Source of the DNA: Cornus controversa
Taxonomy: Eukaryota; Streptophyta; Magnoliopsida; Cornales; Cornaceae
DNA: 64,000 nt
Assembly: GCA_026545225.1 (NCBI GenBank)
Contig: CM048846.1
Coordinates: 20,830,001-20,894,000 of the forward strand
Direction: 5' to 3'
Shown: piece by piece, positions 11,961 to 24,332 of the stretch
How the letters are laid out: each line of letters begins with the position of its first letter
Position numbering within the stretch: position 1 is the first letter of the stretch
Program-made: the position numbers and the translations under genes
The notes under the pieces: generated by a model
Database searches by the model: none
Told to the model about the DNA's origin: nothing
What the model saw: only the letters and a program-made list of their open reading frames with translations

Positions 11961-13418
11961 GTCCAGTGAGCCCCTCTTCCTTCTCCTCAATGATTTCCAT
12001 ACATTACCAGCATGATTTCTTTCCCTTTCTTTGTGAAGTTGCCCAGGAATGTTCAATCAAAACACAGATGAATTGTCTGGATTTTCTGTCATACACTCGG
12101 TTTGCTAAGTATGACTAGTTTTAGTTTGGATTACATAGTATTGGAGTTGCCTATGATGATGAGTTTTCCTTTTTTTGACCTCCTTTCACCTTTCTTCTGT
12201 ATGAGTGGTATTCGGGAACTTTGGGGATGATTAAGCTACACATTGACAAATCTTGAAATCCTAACCACTGTTCTAGACATATATGTCATTGAAGATCTTT
12301 CCGTTTGTTAGACGACAAATCCTTGCTCAGCCACTTGTCCCTACTCAAGTTTGGGAGATCTTTTTTATACCATCATGGTTAATACACACACACGTGTCAT
12401 AAACTATATTGTTTATATATATATATATAGACACACACACACAGAATTGTTGTTCCACAAAACAAAATATCAGTGAGTGAAGGAATGAGGAATCAGAAAC
12501 AGAAAATGGCAGCATAATCAAGAAGATGGAGAAAGTGAATGTAAAGTAAACAAATGGGTTCTGGGAAGCAAAATGTATTGTACAGCTACTATTGTGCATC
12601 TCTACTGATACCATGTTAGATTTAGGCTCTGTGACTCGTGAGAGGCACTTCAGCTTAAATGTTGAACCTGCCAGCCAAATGCATATTGTACAACCCATAA
12701 CCAAATGGTTAGCCAAGCTCAATCACCAGATTAGAAAGTGTCACTTGGCTGACAATAACTGAATGCTTATTCACATGTTACAGTAAGAAGAATAGTCGCT
12801 TCTTATTATTAAAAAAAAATCCAAATAACTTCATACGAGCTTGTCGCGCTGCTGGGAAGAAGCACTGGTAGCATCAAGATTAATGCACAATAAACCACTC
12901 TACTAAAGGGCTCCAAGAAAGCTAGACAGCTTGAAGAGAAACAAGACGAGAAATTCAAAATCCAAAAAAGGCACAGTATTTATTTATACCAAAGGACAAT
13001 GCATCCCAAGTCATTATGGAAAAAGTAGAATTGAAATCAAAATATCCTAAAATTAGCATAACTTGTCCAGCATTCCCTACTACAAATGCTCTGGAATGTA
13101 TTGTCAGACACTTCAGCAAAGGGAGTGTAGCATGATCCTCCTATACAAAGAATATTTAAAAAACAAAAACATGAGAAACATCTTGTTTCCTATAGCTAAA
13201 TATTTCCAGGGGACACTCTAGAGCTAGCCTGGCGGCTGGAGAAGATCCAGGTATAGAATAATCATTGAATGTCCAGAAAGCCGTACTTGGAACAGTTCTT
13301 CCTGCCACCAAATCCTCGAAAGATCTAGCTGTTAAAATAAATAAAAAACTTAAGACCGTTTGGCAACCCTTCGCATATTTCTTATTACAAGCATGAATGG
13401 TTCAGATCACCTGAAGCT
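11961..13418. other. Intergenic: 3' flank of copy 2 and 3' region of RER1
   Basis: 11961-12600 is homologous to the 3' flank of DUF247 copy 1, with a small inversion at 12540-12587. A 126-codon minus-strand ORF at 12345-12722 crosses this inverted piece and a TA/CA repeat. I see no family match and regard it as spurious. Between 13000 and 13418 lies the probable RER1 3' UTR. On the minus strand a GTGATC donor-like site near 13412 and a pyrimidine-rich AACAG near 13330 could bound a 3' UTR intron. Confidence 0.55.
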
Positions 13419-16400
13419 TCATTCTCTAGGAAGAAGGCTTGCGCTCTCAGTTGAAGATTCCCTCTTTCTATCGTACCTCTGAAAAGAGATGAAATTCTTA
13501 AAATTGAAGTTTTAACGCCAAAATAAATAGCATAAGAGATTTTTTGTTTTTTTGGGTGGTATGTAAATAGCACAAGAGAGACACAAATCATAACGACTAC
13601 AAATTTAAAAGTAAGACAGGTCTAAAGATACCTGTTTTCCCAACGAGAATGGAACATATTTGTATTTGATCATGTGGTGTATCTGTCGCCTCATGGTGAG
13701 AGTGAACAGTACCACCCAGTAGAAAAGGAGTATTGGCCAAAAGACAGGAACATCAAACACGCTGAAGAATGTCATCACAAAAGCAATGCAGAAAGCTTTT
13801 GTGATGGAATACCTTACAAGAAGAAATCAATAAAATCTCAATCCATATACATACCAAAAAGATAGAATAAAACCACCCTTAAATAATACCAAATAATTGG
13901 CTGCATAACCTGGTGGCTCATTCACCAAAAAATAATTTCAAGATATAAATGAAATGGGAAAAACACTCAATAACAGAATGTTTATAAGGAAGCTAGATTC
14001 GGTTTTGTCACCCAAGCATGTCTACTTTGAACAGGTCCGTTAAATCATAAAACTAGCACAAGTCCAACAGATACTGGTAAATGACTGAAAGGAGACTTGA
14101 TCCAGCACTTCATTCAATATTTTGATTAAGTAACCTCAAAGTCAATGGCCACAAAAATGCAACAGTTTTGAACATAATTAAAAGTAAATGCATGTAATTA
14201 ATAAAAAAACATTTGCAAACACATGTAATTAATAAAAAACAAAATGAAGAAAACATAACACACGCAAAATGTTACGCTTATAAATTGTAATTGTCGTGCA
14301 ACCAGCACGCATTTCATGATCCAGGCAAATCAAACAATTTACACTTTAAAAAATTATATCCGAAACACGTTTGCAGATTACGGGGACTGAGTTAAACATT
14401 TGTCTGCCTACAAAGGCAAAACATGCTTCCTGATCCATTATGCACATAGCCGCCAAGGCAAAACCTGAATTACCATATTGATGAAGATCATGATGAGCCC
14501 CATGAACCACATGTTGATTGTAGAGTTTATTTTTAATATATTTTTTTATTTTTAGGCTTGTTATTTTTTGTAGTGTTTAATTAGGGTTTTATTTTAGTTG
14601 CATATATAGATGGCTTGAAACATAGGGAATATTACATTTGTTGGATTAATTATTGAAATTGCAAATCAGATTTTCTCCCTAATTATTCTTCTTCTTCCAT
14701 ATTCTCCTTCTCTCTCTTCTCTTCTTCTCCTTCCAGTTCAACATCAAACAGGTATTAGGTCATGCTTTCCTAAGAAGCACAGATACGGATTGACGAAGCG
14801 GAAGCTAAATACGTTCACAAAAGAACAATGAAGCAACTTTGAATCTCAATCCAAAAAGCTTAGGCGAGAGAACTCTGAAATTTTAGTAATGAATGATGAA
14901 CCAATCAATTTGCTCTTGCAGTACATGTATTTATTTTTTCGATAAATTGCAGTACATGCATTTATACTAATAAATAAATCCCAGAAACATAAGGAATCCT
15001 AAAAATAGTCCAATTTGGAATTGTTTCTAAAACTAAAAAATTATGAAAAAATAGAGATAAGTTCCTAATTATTAAAATAAGATAAATACCAAATTTCAAA
15101 AGAATTTGAGTTCGTTTAGACCTCCAACAAAAATTCTGAAATATTCAATAATCTTCCTATAGAACTGAAAAACGCGATTTTGGGACCCTAAATGAGGAAT
15201 TCAGCCAAAAAGTAAGATGGGCCACTAGCTGAAGTTAATGGGTTTTTAGAATGGGTCTTCTTGAGTCAAAAAGATCTGATCGAATTGCACCCAAAAAATG
15301 TCGATAACCAGGAAAAAGTCGATAAAAACTATCCTAAATCACGCATAGGACACGACACAAACACGAGGACACTACAAATTCTAAAAAATTAAGACATAAA
15401 CAAGGCAGGGAGATGGAGAAATGATATATATTTTTTGTATATATGTTATGTGATAATATATTATAAGGCTAATATTACTTTTCATCAAATTAATAATAAA
15501 AAATCCCATATCACAATCACTAATGAACTGGAACAATAATTCTCTCATTTAAGAAGAGAACATGGGCTGAAGTATAATTTCTAAACTCCATTTATCAAAT
15601 TTATTGTAATTTGAATCCATAGCTAAACAAAATATTACAGTTGTATAAAGAATGAAAGAAAAGAAAACAGCAGAGAGAGAGAGAGAGAGTTGGCTGAGGT
15701 AGAATTTCTAAACCCTTTCTAAAATTTGGGCTTTGTTGAGAAAAGGAAAAAGAATTCTACTAAGAGAGAGAGAGAGAGAGAGAGAGAATCAGTTAAACTA
15801 AGGTGTTGAGAGAAAATAGCTTTTTGTTGATAATAAAAGAGTGAACCTCTATAGGAAGAAAGAAGTTTGTGATAGGAATAACAGAACAAGAATGGGGAAG
15901 AAAAAAGATAGAATAAGAGGACTTATTGAAGGAGAAGAAGAAGGTTTGCCGGTAGTGGAGTTTTGATGATCTGTGGCAGTAAGTTTGAAGCTTGGTTACG
16001 AAAGACAGCATGATTCTTTCCATTTTCTCTTTGTGATATTTTACAATTTCAAACAAGTAATAACTTTAAGAAGATCGAGTAAACAAAATTGCTTGATAAA
16101 TTACATTTTAAACCTTTTTATTTTTTATGTTTTGACTTCCATATTATAGAAAGTTTTCAAATAATTCCACATATTTTACATTAACCCATCTTTTCTTGAA
16201 ATTTTCAAAAATCCTGTTTTAATCAGACACGTGTGTTTGCGATGTGTTCATAATGTGTCCACAGCGTGTGTTGCTTGTCCCTGGTGTACCTGTTGTGTCT
16301 GTACAAAAGGAAAAATATTGATGACACATTTTTTTGGTGTGTCCGACGCGTGTACGCATCTGACATGGACACTTCAACCTTTTAGGCAAGTCCTTGCTTC

Positions 16401-17894
16401 CTAGACCCTTTCTTTCTATATCAAATAGGTATCAGTGCGTGCTATATGATCATTACACACCCAAAAAGTATTAGGGTTTATTTTAGTTGCCTATACATTC
16501 TATACTGAGAATTAAAATTTCTCCTTTCATACTATTGACACTTCTCATGGACTGTCTTTACCTAGCCTCCCTGGGAATTACATAATTGAAACCCACAATC
16601 TGAGAACCTTGCACTGATTGGTCAGCTTAAACCCACATTTTTCATTGCAAGTCAGAACATTAACATTAGCCATAAAAATATAACCTATTATTCTTGTTGT
16701 CCAGAATTAGTCTTTAAAATGGAATCTTGTGCCAATAGAAGTGGCTGCTCCCAGGACTCAAAACTCATGTTCTCCACTGAGAAGAAGATTTCTCCTTTCA
16801 TAACAATACATTTTTCATGGACTCCCTATAACATGGAAGTACGCAAGATTGTATGAAGCAAGCATGACTATATCATGACACATATTTGTAGTTTAATGCA
16901 ACTGAGTTGAACATTTCTCTGTCCAAGATATCCATTATCCACATACCCAACAAGATAAAACCCAGTCCAAGTGTAAAAGATATTCAGTAAGCTTTTCCCT
17001 TGTATATATCATGTTATTCAGATGTACAGAACACACATTAGCTACCATTTAGATATTCAGTCAATAATAATTAATTAGAAAAATCAGAAGCAGCTATTCA
17101 CTTAGAAATGATCAACAACTCAACATATTCGCAATTCATGTATCAATCCAACAAATTATTAACTTAAAGCAAAAGCTACCAAAAAATCTAAAGGCAACTT
17201 GGATGATAAAACTGACACTGTAGAAGCAATATACTCTGATCCAATTTGTTCATGAACCCCTTTAAACCCTTTTCTTTATTCGACAGGAAAACAGTTCCTA
17301 AAAATTGTTCAGGGATATAAAATTTTATTCTCAGTCCATTCACTCATTTTTTAATTAAAATATTATATTTTCCTCGGGGAAAAAAAAATCTTACAATTAT
17401 TTTCCCCAAAAAAATTGCTTCGTTTTATGCTTGATTGATTTAAAAAATAAAAAAACAATTAGAAATGCTAGAGATAACAAACAGTGTGACTAAAATGGAT
17501 TCAGCGCAACGCACCAGAACTTGAACTCCGGAAGTCGGCGAACGAACGGTCGGAACTCGTCGGAGCCTCGGGTGGGTAGTGTGGGACCATCGGAGAGGTC
17601 ATGGAACTCCGGGTCAACCTGAGGAGAGAGAAAGCCGATGAGGAGGTTTAGGATGTAGATGCCGAGACCGTAGGAGATGATGTAGAACCCTTGGACGAAG
17701 TACACGCGTACGACGTAGATGATCGCTATGGCGAGGAAGCCGATCCAACGCTGGAAGACGTGAGGGGTCGACTTGTCGAGTATGTGCTGGAAACGCTGCG
17801 ACACGGAGGAGCTCCACCGCGACACGGCCGCCGCTGGAGAGGCTGATGTCAGATCGTCGCCACCGCCACCGCTTGGGCCTGTTCCGGTATCCAT
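13419..17894 (-). CDS. RER1: RER1 ER-retrieval receptor, three coding exons
   Basis: The coding exons on the minus strand are 17894-17515, 13812-13632 and 13478-13419. They join to 206 codons with consistent phases (a Trp codon split TG|G at intron 1; phase 0 at intron 2) and GT/AG borders. RER1 is a four-transmembrane Golgi protein that returns escaped ER membrane proteins via COPI vesicles. The protein has the family hallmarks in order: [12 protein letters not shown], then [25 protein letters not shown] split over two membrane segments, [32 protein letters not shown], and in exon 2 the [40 protein letters not shown] block. Exon 3 supplies a short polar tail. Length is normal for plant RER1 (about 190-210). 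Intron 1 is very long (about 3.7 kb) and full of repeats. Plants often have several RER1 paralogues, and I cannot say which this is. Confidence 0.93.
14509..14752 (+). mobile_element. Possible degenerate solo LTR in RER1 intron 1
   Basis: The stretch begins TGTTGATTG and ends CATCAAACA, as LTRs do. It has a T-rich body and a CT-rich stretch before its end. It is followed by GGTATTAGGTCA, which resembles a degraded tRNA-iMet primer site (TGGTATCAGAGC). No target-site duplication is visible, so the call is weak. Confidence 0.3.
14766..16412. repeat. GTGTCC-type inverted repeat element in RER1 intron 1
   Basis: The left end reads TTTCCTAAGAAGCACAGATAC and the right end reads TTGCTTCCTAGACCC, which are inverted versions of each other. 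Inside, a left arm with ACACGACACAAACACGAGGACAC (about 15350-15375) faces a right arm rich in GTGTCCACAGCGTGTGTTGC (about 16250-16275). The same motifs recur at 45562-46880. It looks like a family of long-TIR elements. No transposase is readable, and I could not find a clean target-site duplication. Confidence 0.45.
15672..15787. repeat. (GA)n microsatellites in RER1 intron 1
   Basis: Two GA tracts lie at 15672-15689 and 15763-15787, with sequence of mixed composition between them. Confidence 0.9.
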
Positions 17895-18873
17895 GGGAGT
17901 CTGATATTAGGTGGTTCGTTAGTATCTCTCTATATCTAATTTTCTATATTCTATATGAGGATCCGCTTCCGTAAGTCAGAGCGAGATGCGTATGCAACTA
18001 TGCTTGTCAGCGTCGTGCACCGGTTCGGATGAACCGGGTTCAACCGGGTCACTTTTCGGAGAAGCTAGTTCTCTTGATCAGCTTGTTTATTTACTGTTCA
18101 ACCCCGATAATTATGGAAGTTCTTTGAAAGCTCTCAGATATGCACTTAAACCATTTTTTGAAATACACGCATTTTTTGAACTTCTAGAAATACAATATGA
18201 CTTGTTGGACTCTTTTAAAATGAAAATATAAATGCACTTGAGTATTAATAATTTAAAGCAATGAAGAAATGAAATTCTGAGTGGCATTTTTGAAGCTTAT
18301 TATGTTATTTATTTATTTATTTATTTATAAAACTCAAATTTGGATTGAGGTTGATCAGGTTTGTGTTGATCAAATTGATTGATTAGGGCTCACTTTGTTC
18401 GGTTGGTCGGATTATTCTCATGTTAGTTTGAAGTATTAGAGCTTTCCTTACTACTAATTTAATAAAGGTTTAGATTGTCTCAAGTTATTCTAGAACTGTA
18501 TCTGTATTCGACTTGACTTTTCAAATCAAGCTCATTCCAATTAATACAATGAGCTTTCCAAATTCATCAAAAATAAATGAAAAAAGATTGGGTTAAACTC
18601 CAATTAGGTCCACTTGATCTTGTACACACAAATTTTAAATCCTAAATAAGATTAAAACAAAGTAGACAAATTATTAATTTATTGATAATGTAAAATAGCA
18701 AGTGCAAATCTTCGTATATTCTGTTTAAATATCTTCTTAAACTAAGAATGCACTTTTCCCTAACTTGACCTTTATTTGTTGTAGATTCAATGGAAGAGTA
18801 AAATTATAATTTGTGTCCCTTCTCATAATTATTCCATTAATGTATTTATTATTTGTGATAACTATCTTTGATA

Positions 18874-18874
18874 A

Positions 18875-18919
<45 letters not shown>
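18874..18919. repeat. (TG)n(TA)n microsatellite
   Basis: A short TG run passes into about 18 TA units. Confidence 0.95.
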
Positions 18920-18922
<3 letters not shown>

Positions 18923-19209
18923 TTATAATAATTATCTTATATTAGATAATTTTTTTATATTAGCGACAAAGTTGACCCATTTTTAAATAGGTGTAGACTT
19001 TTGATGGTGGGTCAAGGCTTTTTTTTTCATATGGCCCAATTGATCTTACTTTACTTTTTGACCAATCAAATGTTGGTCAAATCATCATAAAATTTTAATG
19101 TCTCCATGCTTACTCCAAATTGCACATGTAATTATTAATGATAATGAATATAATTTTGACTGCAGAATGTTGTCAAAAGTCGTATCAAAATAAGAAAACT
19201 TTGTTACTT

Positions 19210-19800
19210 CATAGAAAGTTAAGCCATCTGTTTTACTTTAAGGTTGCAAATGAGTAACCTAACTTTTGGTTATTCAAGTTTGAGCTCAACAATCAAACAC
19301 AACCTTGATATAGCACAAATACAAGTGTTTGAGTTTAAATTAGACATTCTTCGTTGAGTTCAAACTCAACTTATTTGGTTAATTTTGATCTTAATCTCAA
19401 GCTCCAATTCCAGCTCAAGATTAAAATTCGAGTTCGAGATCAAAATTGATAAAAGAAAAAATTTGATCATAAATTCAAACAATCCCCTATAAAAATGAAT
19501 TATATGAATGTTAATTCATAGAAAGTTAAGCTACACACTCTACTTTAAAGTTACAAATAAGTCGAGGCAAGTCAAGCCAAACTTTTTGGTTGTTCAAGTT
19601 CGAGCTCAATAATCAAACACAAGTTTGATATGAGCAAAAAAAGTGTTTGAGTTTAAATTAGACATTCCTTGCTGAGTTCAAGCTCGGGTCATTTGGTTAA
19701 TTTTGAACTTAATCTCAAGCTCCAATTCGAACTCGAGAACAAATTTGATAAAAGATAAAATTTGATCATAAATCCAAACAATCCTATAAAATGAATGATA
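19210..19800. repeat. 307-bp tandem duplication
   Basis: Two imperfect units start CATAGAAAGTTAAGC at 19210 and 19517. Both share AGTGTTTGAGTTTAAATTAG, TTAATCTCAAGCTCCAATTC and AATTTGATCATAAATTCAAAC-type blocks in the same order. They are rich in GAGCTC/CAAGCTC motifs, which are typical of a common plant interspersed repeat. Confidence 0.85.
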
Positions 19801-21934
19801 TTCATATGTCTTAATGATATTCATGAACACATTTGCGAGACTAGCAAGTCGAATCATGAGTTGCTCAGGCTAAGCTCGCCGATAAAACAAGCTTAAAAAA
19901 CACAAGTTGGAATTCGAATAGTTTACTTGGTTTACAAGTTCTAGCCGCATTTAAATCGTTGTATGTTTTTTTTGGTATTGTAGTGTTGATGTAGATGAGA
20001 GTAACACATTAAATCGAGATTCAATAATTTTGTTGAATCTCAAATTTAATGTGTTGCAATGGAGGCTTCAATACCATTATTTCAAACCTAGAAATAAAAG
20101 TGTTGAGTATGATTTTTCTTAAAAAATACGATTAAAAAATTGGCGTAAAAAATGTAATTCATAAAATTACGAATATATACGTAAACGAGTATAACACGAA
20201 TGTTAATAAAAAAAAATTGTGATAAAAAATATGGTAGTGTGTGTGTGTGTATATATATATGTATATATTACAATAGTTATTATTATATACTATTTTGTTA
20301 AGTTTTCAACCATATTCCATTATTAAATCAAATTAAAAGAGTGATGAAATGAATTCAATATTATAAAACATTTATAGAGTTACATACTTATTTGTTTAGA
20401 TATTTTATTTTTTTACTTAAAAAAATCAATATTCTATTTTTTATCTTTTATATTAGTATATAGTTTTGGCAAAGTACGGTTAGTTACATAGTTAAAATTT
20501 CCGTCACAACATTTAACAAACTGCATAGATATATAGTATTATTAAATGATACGGAGTACTAATTATGGCTCACAATATATAAAAGTAATAATTTTCAATT
20601 GACTAGGTAATAAAATATTGAGCTTAATTATTGGTTATGTTACTACAACTGACACTATCTAAAATTTTGTTTTTCTTCTAAAAATGATTTAAAATAACAT
20701 AATTTCTTTAAAAATAAATTTATTCATGCAAGTGAATTATTGGTCATCCATGATCCATCTGTTGTTCTTATGGGGTTGACCGGTAAGAGCGGGTCATCTG
20801 ATTGGGACGCAAACTGATTAGTCGGTTACCCAGTTACTCATATTTTTTGAAACGAAAAAAAATAATAATAAAAAATGTTCCAACTCAACCTCGAATCATT
20901 CGATTGATAAAAAATAAAAATAAAAAAGCTAAAAGGAGGTTTTTCTTCAATCTTCGTAAGTGATCTGTCTCTGTCCGATCTCTATATTTGTTAAAATTCA
21001 CAATGCAAGTCAAGATTCGGCTCTAGATCTTACCATCTCCCTGGTATTAATTCATTAATTTCATACATCACACACACACATACATGTACGTTACTTGTAT
21101 GTCTAAATGTGCATATGTACACACACACACACACATATATATATTTACACAGAAATATCATGTCAGAATTTTGCACAGGGGATTACTGTTGCTGAATCAT
21201 AATTTTAGCTTTTATAGTCAACTGTAATGGAAATGTATATTGTCAATGGATGGAATTTGTTTTGTTAAGTATTGTGGATTGAATGGATTTGAGAGTAGAA
21301 GAATGTTAAGCAAAGGAACTTGAATCCAAAACAGTGTGATCAGTGTATATCTCTAAACTTGAAAAGTACATTATATTGAACAGTTATTAGAACTTTATGG
21401 AACAAAATTTTAGGTGGCTAACAAATATGTTCCTGAAATTAGTATGACTGAAATGCGAATGTTGAGATAAATGTGCGACGAGACAAGAAATAATAAAATT
21501 AGAAATGGATACATTCATGAGATGTTAGAAATAGCGTCAGCTGGAGACACTCCACTTCACTCAATTCAAAAAAGCCTTTTCCCAACTACTTGGGGTTGGC
21601 TACAAAACCCTATTTTTCCATTCCTATCTATCTCACCTAGCTCTTGTTCATCTTCCGGTCACCATTATCTCCCCCTTTTCCACCATCTCTCCAGGAAGAT
21701 CAGCCTCCAAAGCTGCTAATGAAGATTTGTAGAAGATCTCAGTGAAGCTCTTCCACCCAAAACCCACCAAGATAGAATTGAATGGCTGTTCTGATGTCAA
21801 TTTCTTTTAATATATATATGTATGTATGTATGTACGTGTGTTGCAGAGCATAGTAAGTGCTTCTTTTCAAGCTGATTGCTGCCAACCTTTGTCATAGTGT
21901 ATCTGGTGAATCTTCTATTTACCTACATATATGG

Positions 21935-22008
21935 TGTTGAAGGATTTATATATTTAAGTTACACCCTCTCTAATAGCTTAAAGCTTTTAGAGTAGATGGT
22001 TGTCAACA
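21935..22008 (+). repeat. TRIM 5' LTR
   Basis: A 74-bp terminal repeat, TGTTGAAGG to GTTGTCAACA, preceded by TATGG and followed by the primer binding site. Confidence 0.88.
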
Positions 22009-22110
22009 TGGTATCAGAGCCAAATGTCTCTTGTTCAAATCCTACCGTCACCCTGATAATTAAAATTGAAACACATGTTAGACCAAAAAAAGGCCACACG
22101 TGAGGAGGCA

Positions 22111-22183
22111 TGTCGAAGGATTTATATATTTAAGTTACACCCCTTCTAATAGCTTAAGCTTTTAGAGTAGATGGTTGTCAACA
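22111..22183 (+). repeat. TRIM 3' LTR
   Basis: A 73-bp terminal repeat, TGTCGAAGG to GTTGTCAACA, followed by TATGG. Relative to the 5' copy it carries one single-base deletion and about three substitutions. Confidence 0.88.
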
Positions 22184-22188
22184 TATGG

Positions 22189-23135
22189 AAAGTGAGAAGA
22201 GTACATACATACTAGTATATATAGTTGTACATGCTGGTGTTTAACTAAAATACCAATCTCTCAATAAGAAAATATATGCAATTGGTGTGTGGTATTGAAG
22301 ATGGAAAGGTGGGTGGATGAGTTATATGGATCTAGGGTAATATTGTGAATGAAAAACTATCTTAACTGTCATAAAAATTTGCTCCACAAACATCTTTTTT
22401 AAAAATAAAAAATAAAAATTCCTTCTAAGAAAAATTCTTTCGAGAAAGGCCTTCTTAATGAAGGTCTTCAGATGACAGGAAGGTCCACCAAACACTACCT
22501 AAAATTAATATGAATTGAGATACTAAGGAAAGATTTGATAATGTGTTGCTTAATTGAAGTTATGATCTTACATACAATAAAATAACGAAACATGATTCAT
22601 GTAGCCAAACCCTAAGTAGCTGGGATAAGGCTTTCTTGACTTGAACAATTAATATGTTATATCATCTTTGACTTTTATTGTACAATTTAGCTGATGAGAG
22701 CATAGAGAAGAAAAGAGGTGAATCAAGAATTGGGAATTTCAATTGGATGCACTTTGGAAATTCTATAATTTAGTTTTCGGTTAAGTTTAGTCCTAATTTA
22801 TGTTTATTTTTAATTAAGTATGCTATTGATGTAGTTTTATTTATGTTTTAGGAGTTAAGGATATTTTTATAATTTCTTATTTTTTCTGTCATGAGCTGTA
22901 GTTTAATTTTGGTCAATTTATGTTATTTTGGAATGAAGTGATAAAAATGATTTAAAAAAATTAAATCTAGTAGAAGAAATGGCTTATGATAGAAAAGATT
23001 GGAAAAAGAGAATCCATGTTGCCGGTCCCGTTTGTACGGGATGAAGGCTAGATGATGATGATTATTGTGTTATTTGAATCTTATATTTGTGGTCTATAAT
23101 ATCTCTAGGATTTTCTAACTAGTCAAAGTTTTAAC

Positions 23136-23171
<36 letters not shown>

Positions 23172-24332
23172 CTTTCTATTTAGTTGGTAATTTAAGAGAA
23201 GATTTTGAAACTTTATGTGATGTGTAATGCAACCTCCCCTTTGAGGTGATAGTGATACATAAGGAATTCCTGGTGGGATTCCTAGATTCAACTTCTTTTC
23301 TTTCTCTTCTTATTCTCTTTAATTACTGTTAATGGGTTACTAATTACAGCCCCAGAACAGTGCCTACTTCATCCCCAAAGCATTATCGTACCAACCCTAA
23401 TCAACTCTAACCCTTTCCCCTACCATTTTGTCTTAAATTTAACACTAACACCACATTTGTTTGCCAGAGTTTCAAACATCCAATTCTCTGCAATTCCAGC
23501 AACCATTCACTTTTGAAACCAAGCAAATTCCAATACTTTTCAGTCTAGTTCTATTATGTTACTTCTACCTTCTCAAACCCTAAAACCTACAAACTTTCCA
23601 TAACCTTTGCCCATCATAAACAAAAGTGAGGGCAGCATTATTCCAAGTTTCCTAAAGCTGCCTTACGTCAGTAGCATTGTATTCTTTTTCTAGCAAAAGT
23701 TCTACAATCAATTTTAAGACACGTGATTATACATTTCAACCCTTGGTATGTTAGTTATAACATACATGCAGGCTGAAATTTGGAAACTACATATAATGTA
23801 GACCATTTCATATGTGTGATATACGACTTGAATTGTGCATCTGCAATGTTTCACTAAAATGGTGTTAAATAATATGTTCATGAGTACAGTAGCTCTATTA
23901 TATAAATTTTTAAGGAATCACCACTGCTTCATTTGTATGATGATAATGTTCTTCACCATGTTTGGTTGTTAATATGCCGGCATATATGGAACTCTGATTT
24001 GACGAGAAACCTTGACCTACAACTTTGCTGCTAGGCAATTACTAAATATTTGTAATTGACCATTGAAATTTTCTTGTACTTACTACTTCGTGGCATTGGG
24101 ATGATCATCTTCTATCTAAATTGTGTAGATCTTGTTTTTACTTTACTAGTCTTGTGTTTCCATTTGGTTTTGCTTAGGTTAACTACTTAAAAGTGCATTT
24201 CTAGTTTGTATGCAACCATGGTGATCATTTTTCATGTTGTATAAATGAGTTTCTTACCTATCAAATGAATAAAATAATAATTAGGTCTCTTACCTGGACC
24301 AGTTTTTGGACATTCTCTGTTTTGCTGGCGGA
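22189..24332. other. Intergenic and presumed PTEN2 promoter/5' UTR
   Basis: I see no gene. An inverted copy of the dispersed repeat (GTAGCCAAACCCTAAGTAGC) lies near 22601-22620. A (TA)n run lies at 23140-23170. The last several hundred bases probably hold the promoter and 5' UTR of the PTEN2 gene. A 5' UTR intron is possible (an AG-ending pyrimidine stretch lies upstream) but cannot be proved here. Confidence 0.6.

Larger units (their letters stand above)
17895..21929. other. Intergenic, AT-rich, repeat-bearing
   Basis: This is the region upstream of RER1 (minus strand). A pyrimidine/TATA-type sequence (CTATATCTAATTTTCTATATTC) about 30 bases before the start codon could be its promoter. I see no gene. 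It contains a (TG)n(TA)n microsatellite at 18874-18919, the 307-bp tandem duplication at 19210-19800, a (GT)n(AT)n run near 20237-20262, a (CA)n(TA)n run near 21119-21143, and a dispersed repeat with the signature CCAACTACTTGGGGTTGGCT near 21585-21604. Confidence 0.7.
21930..22188 (+). mobile_element. TRIM retroelement with TATGG target-site duplication
   Basis: This is a terminal-repeat retrotransposon in miniature. Direct repeats of 74 bp (21935-22008) and 73 bp (22111-22183) differ at about four positions. Each starts TGTTGA or TGTCGA and ends TCAACA. The left repeat is followed at once by TGGTATCAGAGCC (22009-22021), the complement of the tRNA-iMet 3' end, which is a primer binding site. 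A purine-rich GTGAGGAGG stretch (about 22100-22108) just before the right repeat could be the polypurine tract. The flanks are identical 5-bp TATGG at 21930-21934 and 22184-22188. With only about 100 bp inside, it encodes nothing and must have relied on enzymes from elsewhere. Confidence 0.9.

Noticed and set aside
12345..12722. 125-codon minus-strand ORF downstream of DUF247 copy 2
   Set aside because: It crosses a TA/CA microsatellite, a micro-inverted repeat piece and noncoding duplicated flank. The homologous DNA beside copy 1 has no equivalent frame.
22009..22021. tRNA gene at TGGTATCAGAGCC
   Set aside because: It matches only the complement of the tRNA-iMet 3' end and directly follows an LTR, so it is a primer binding site.
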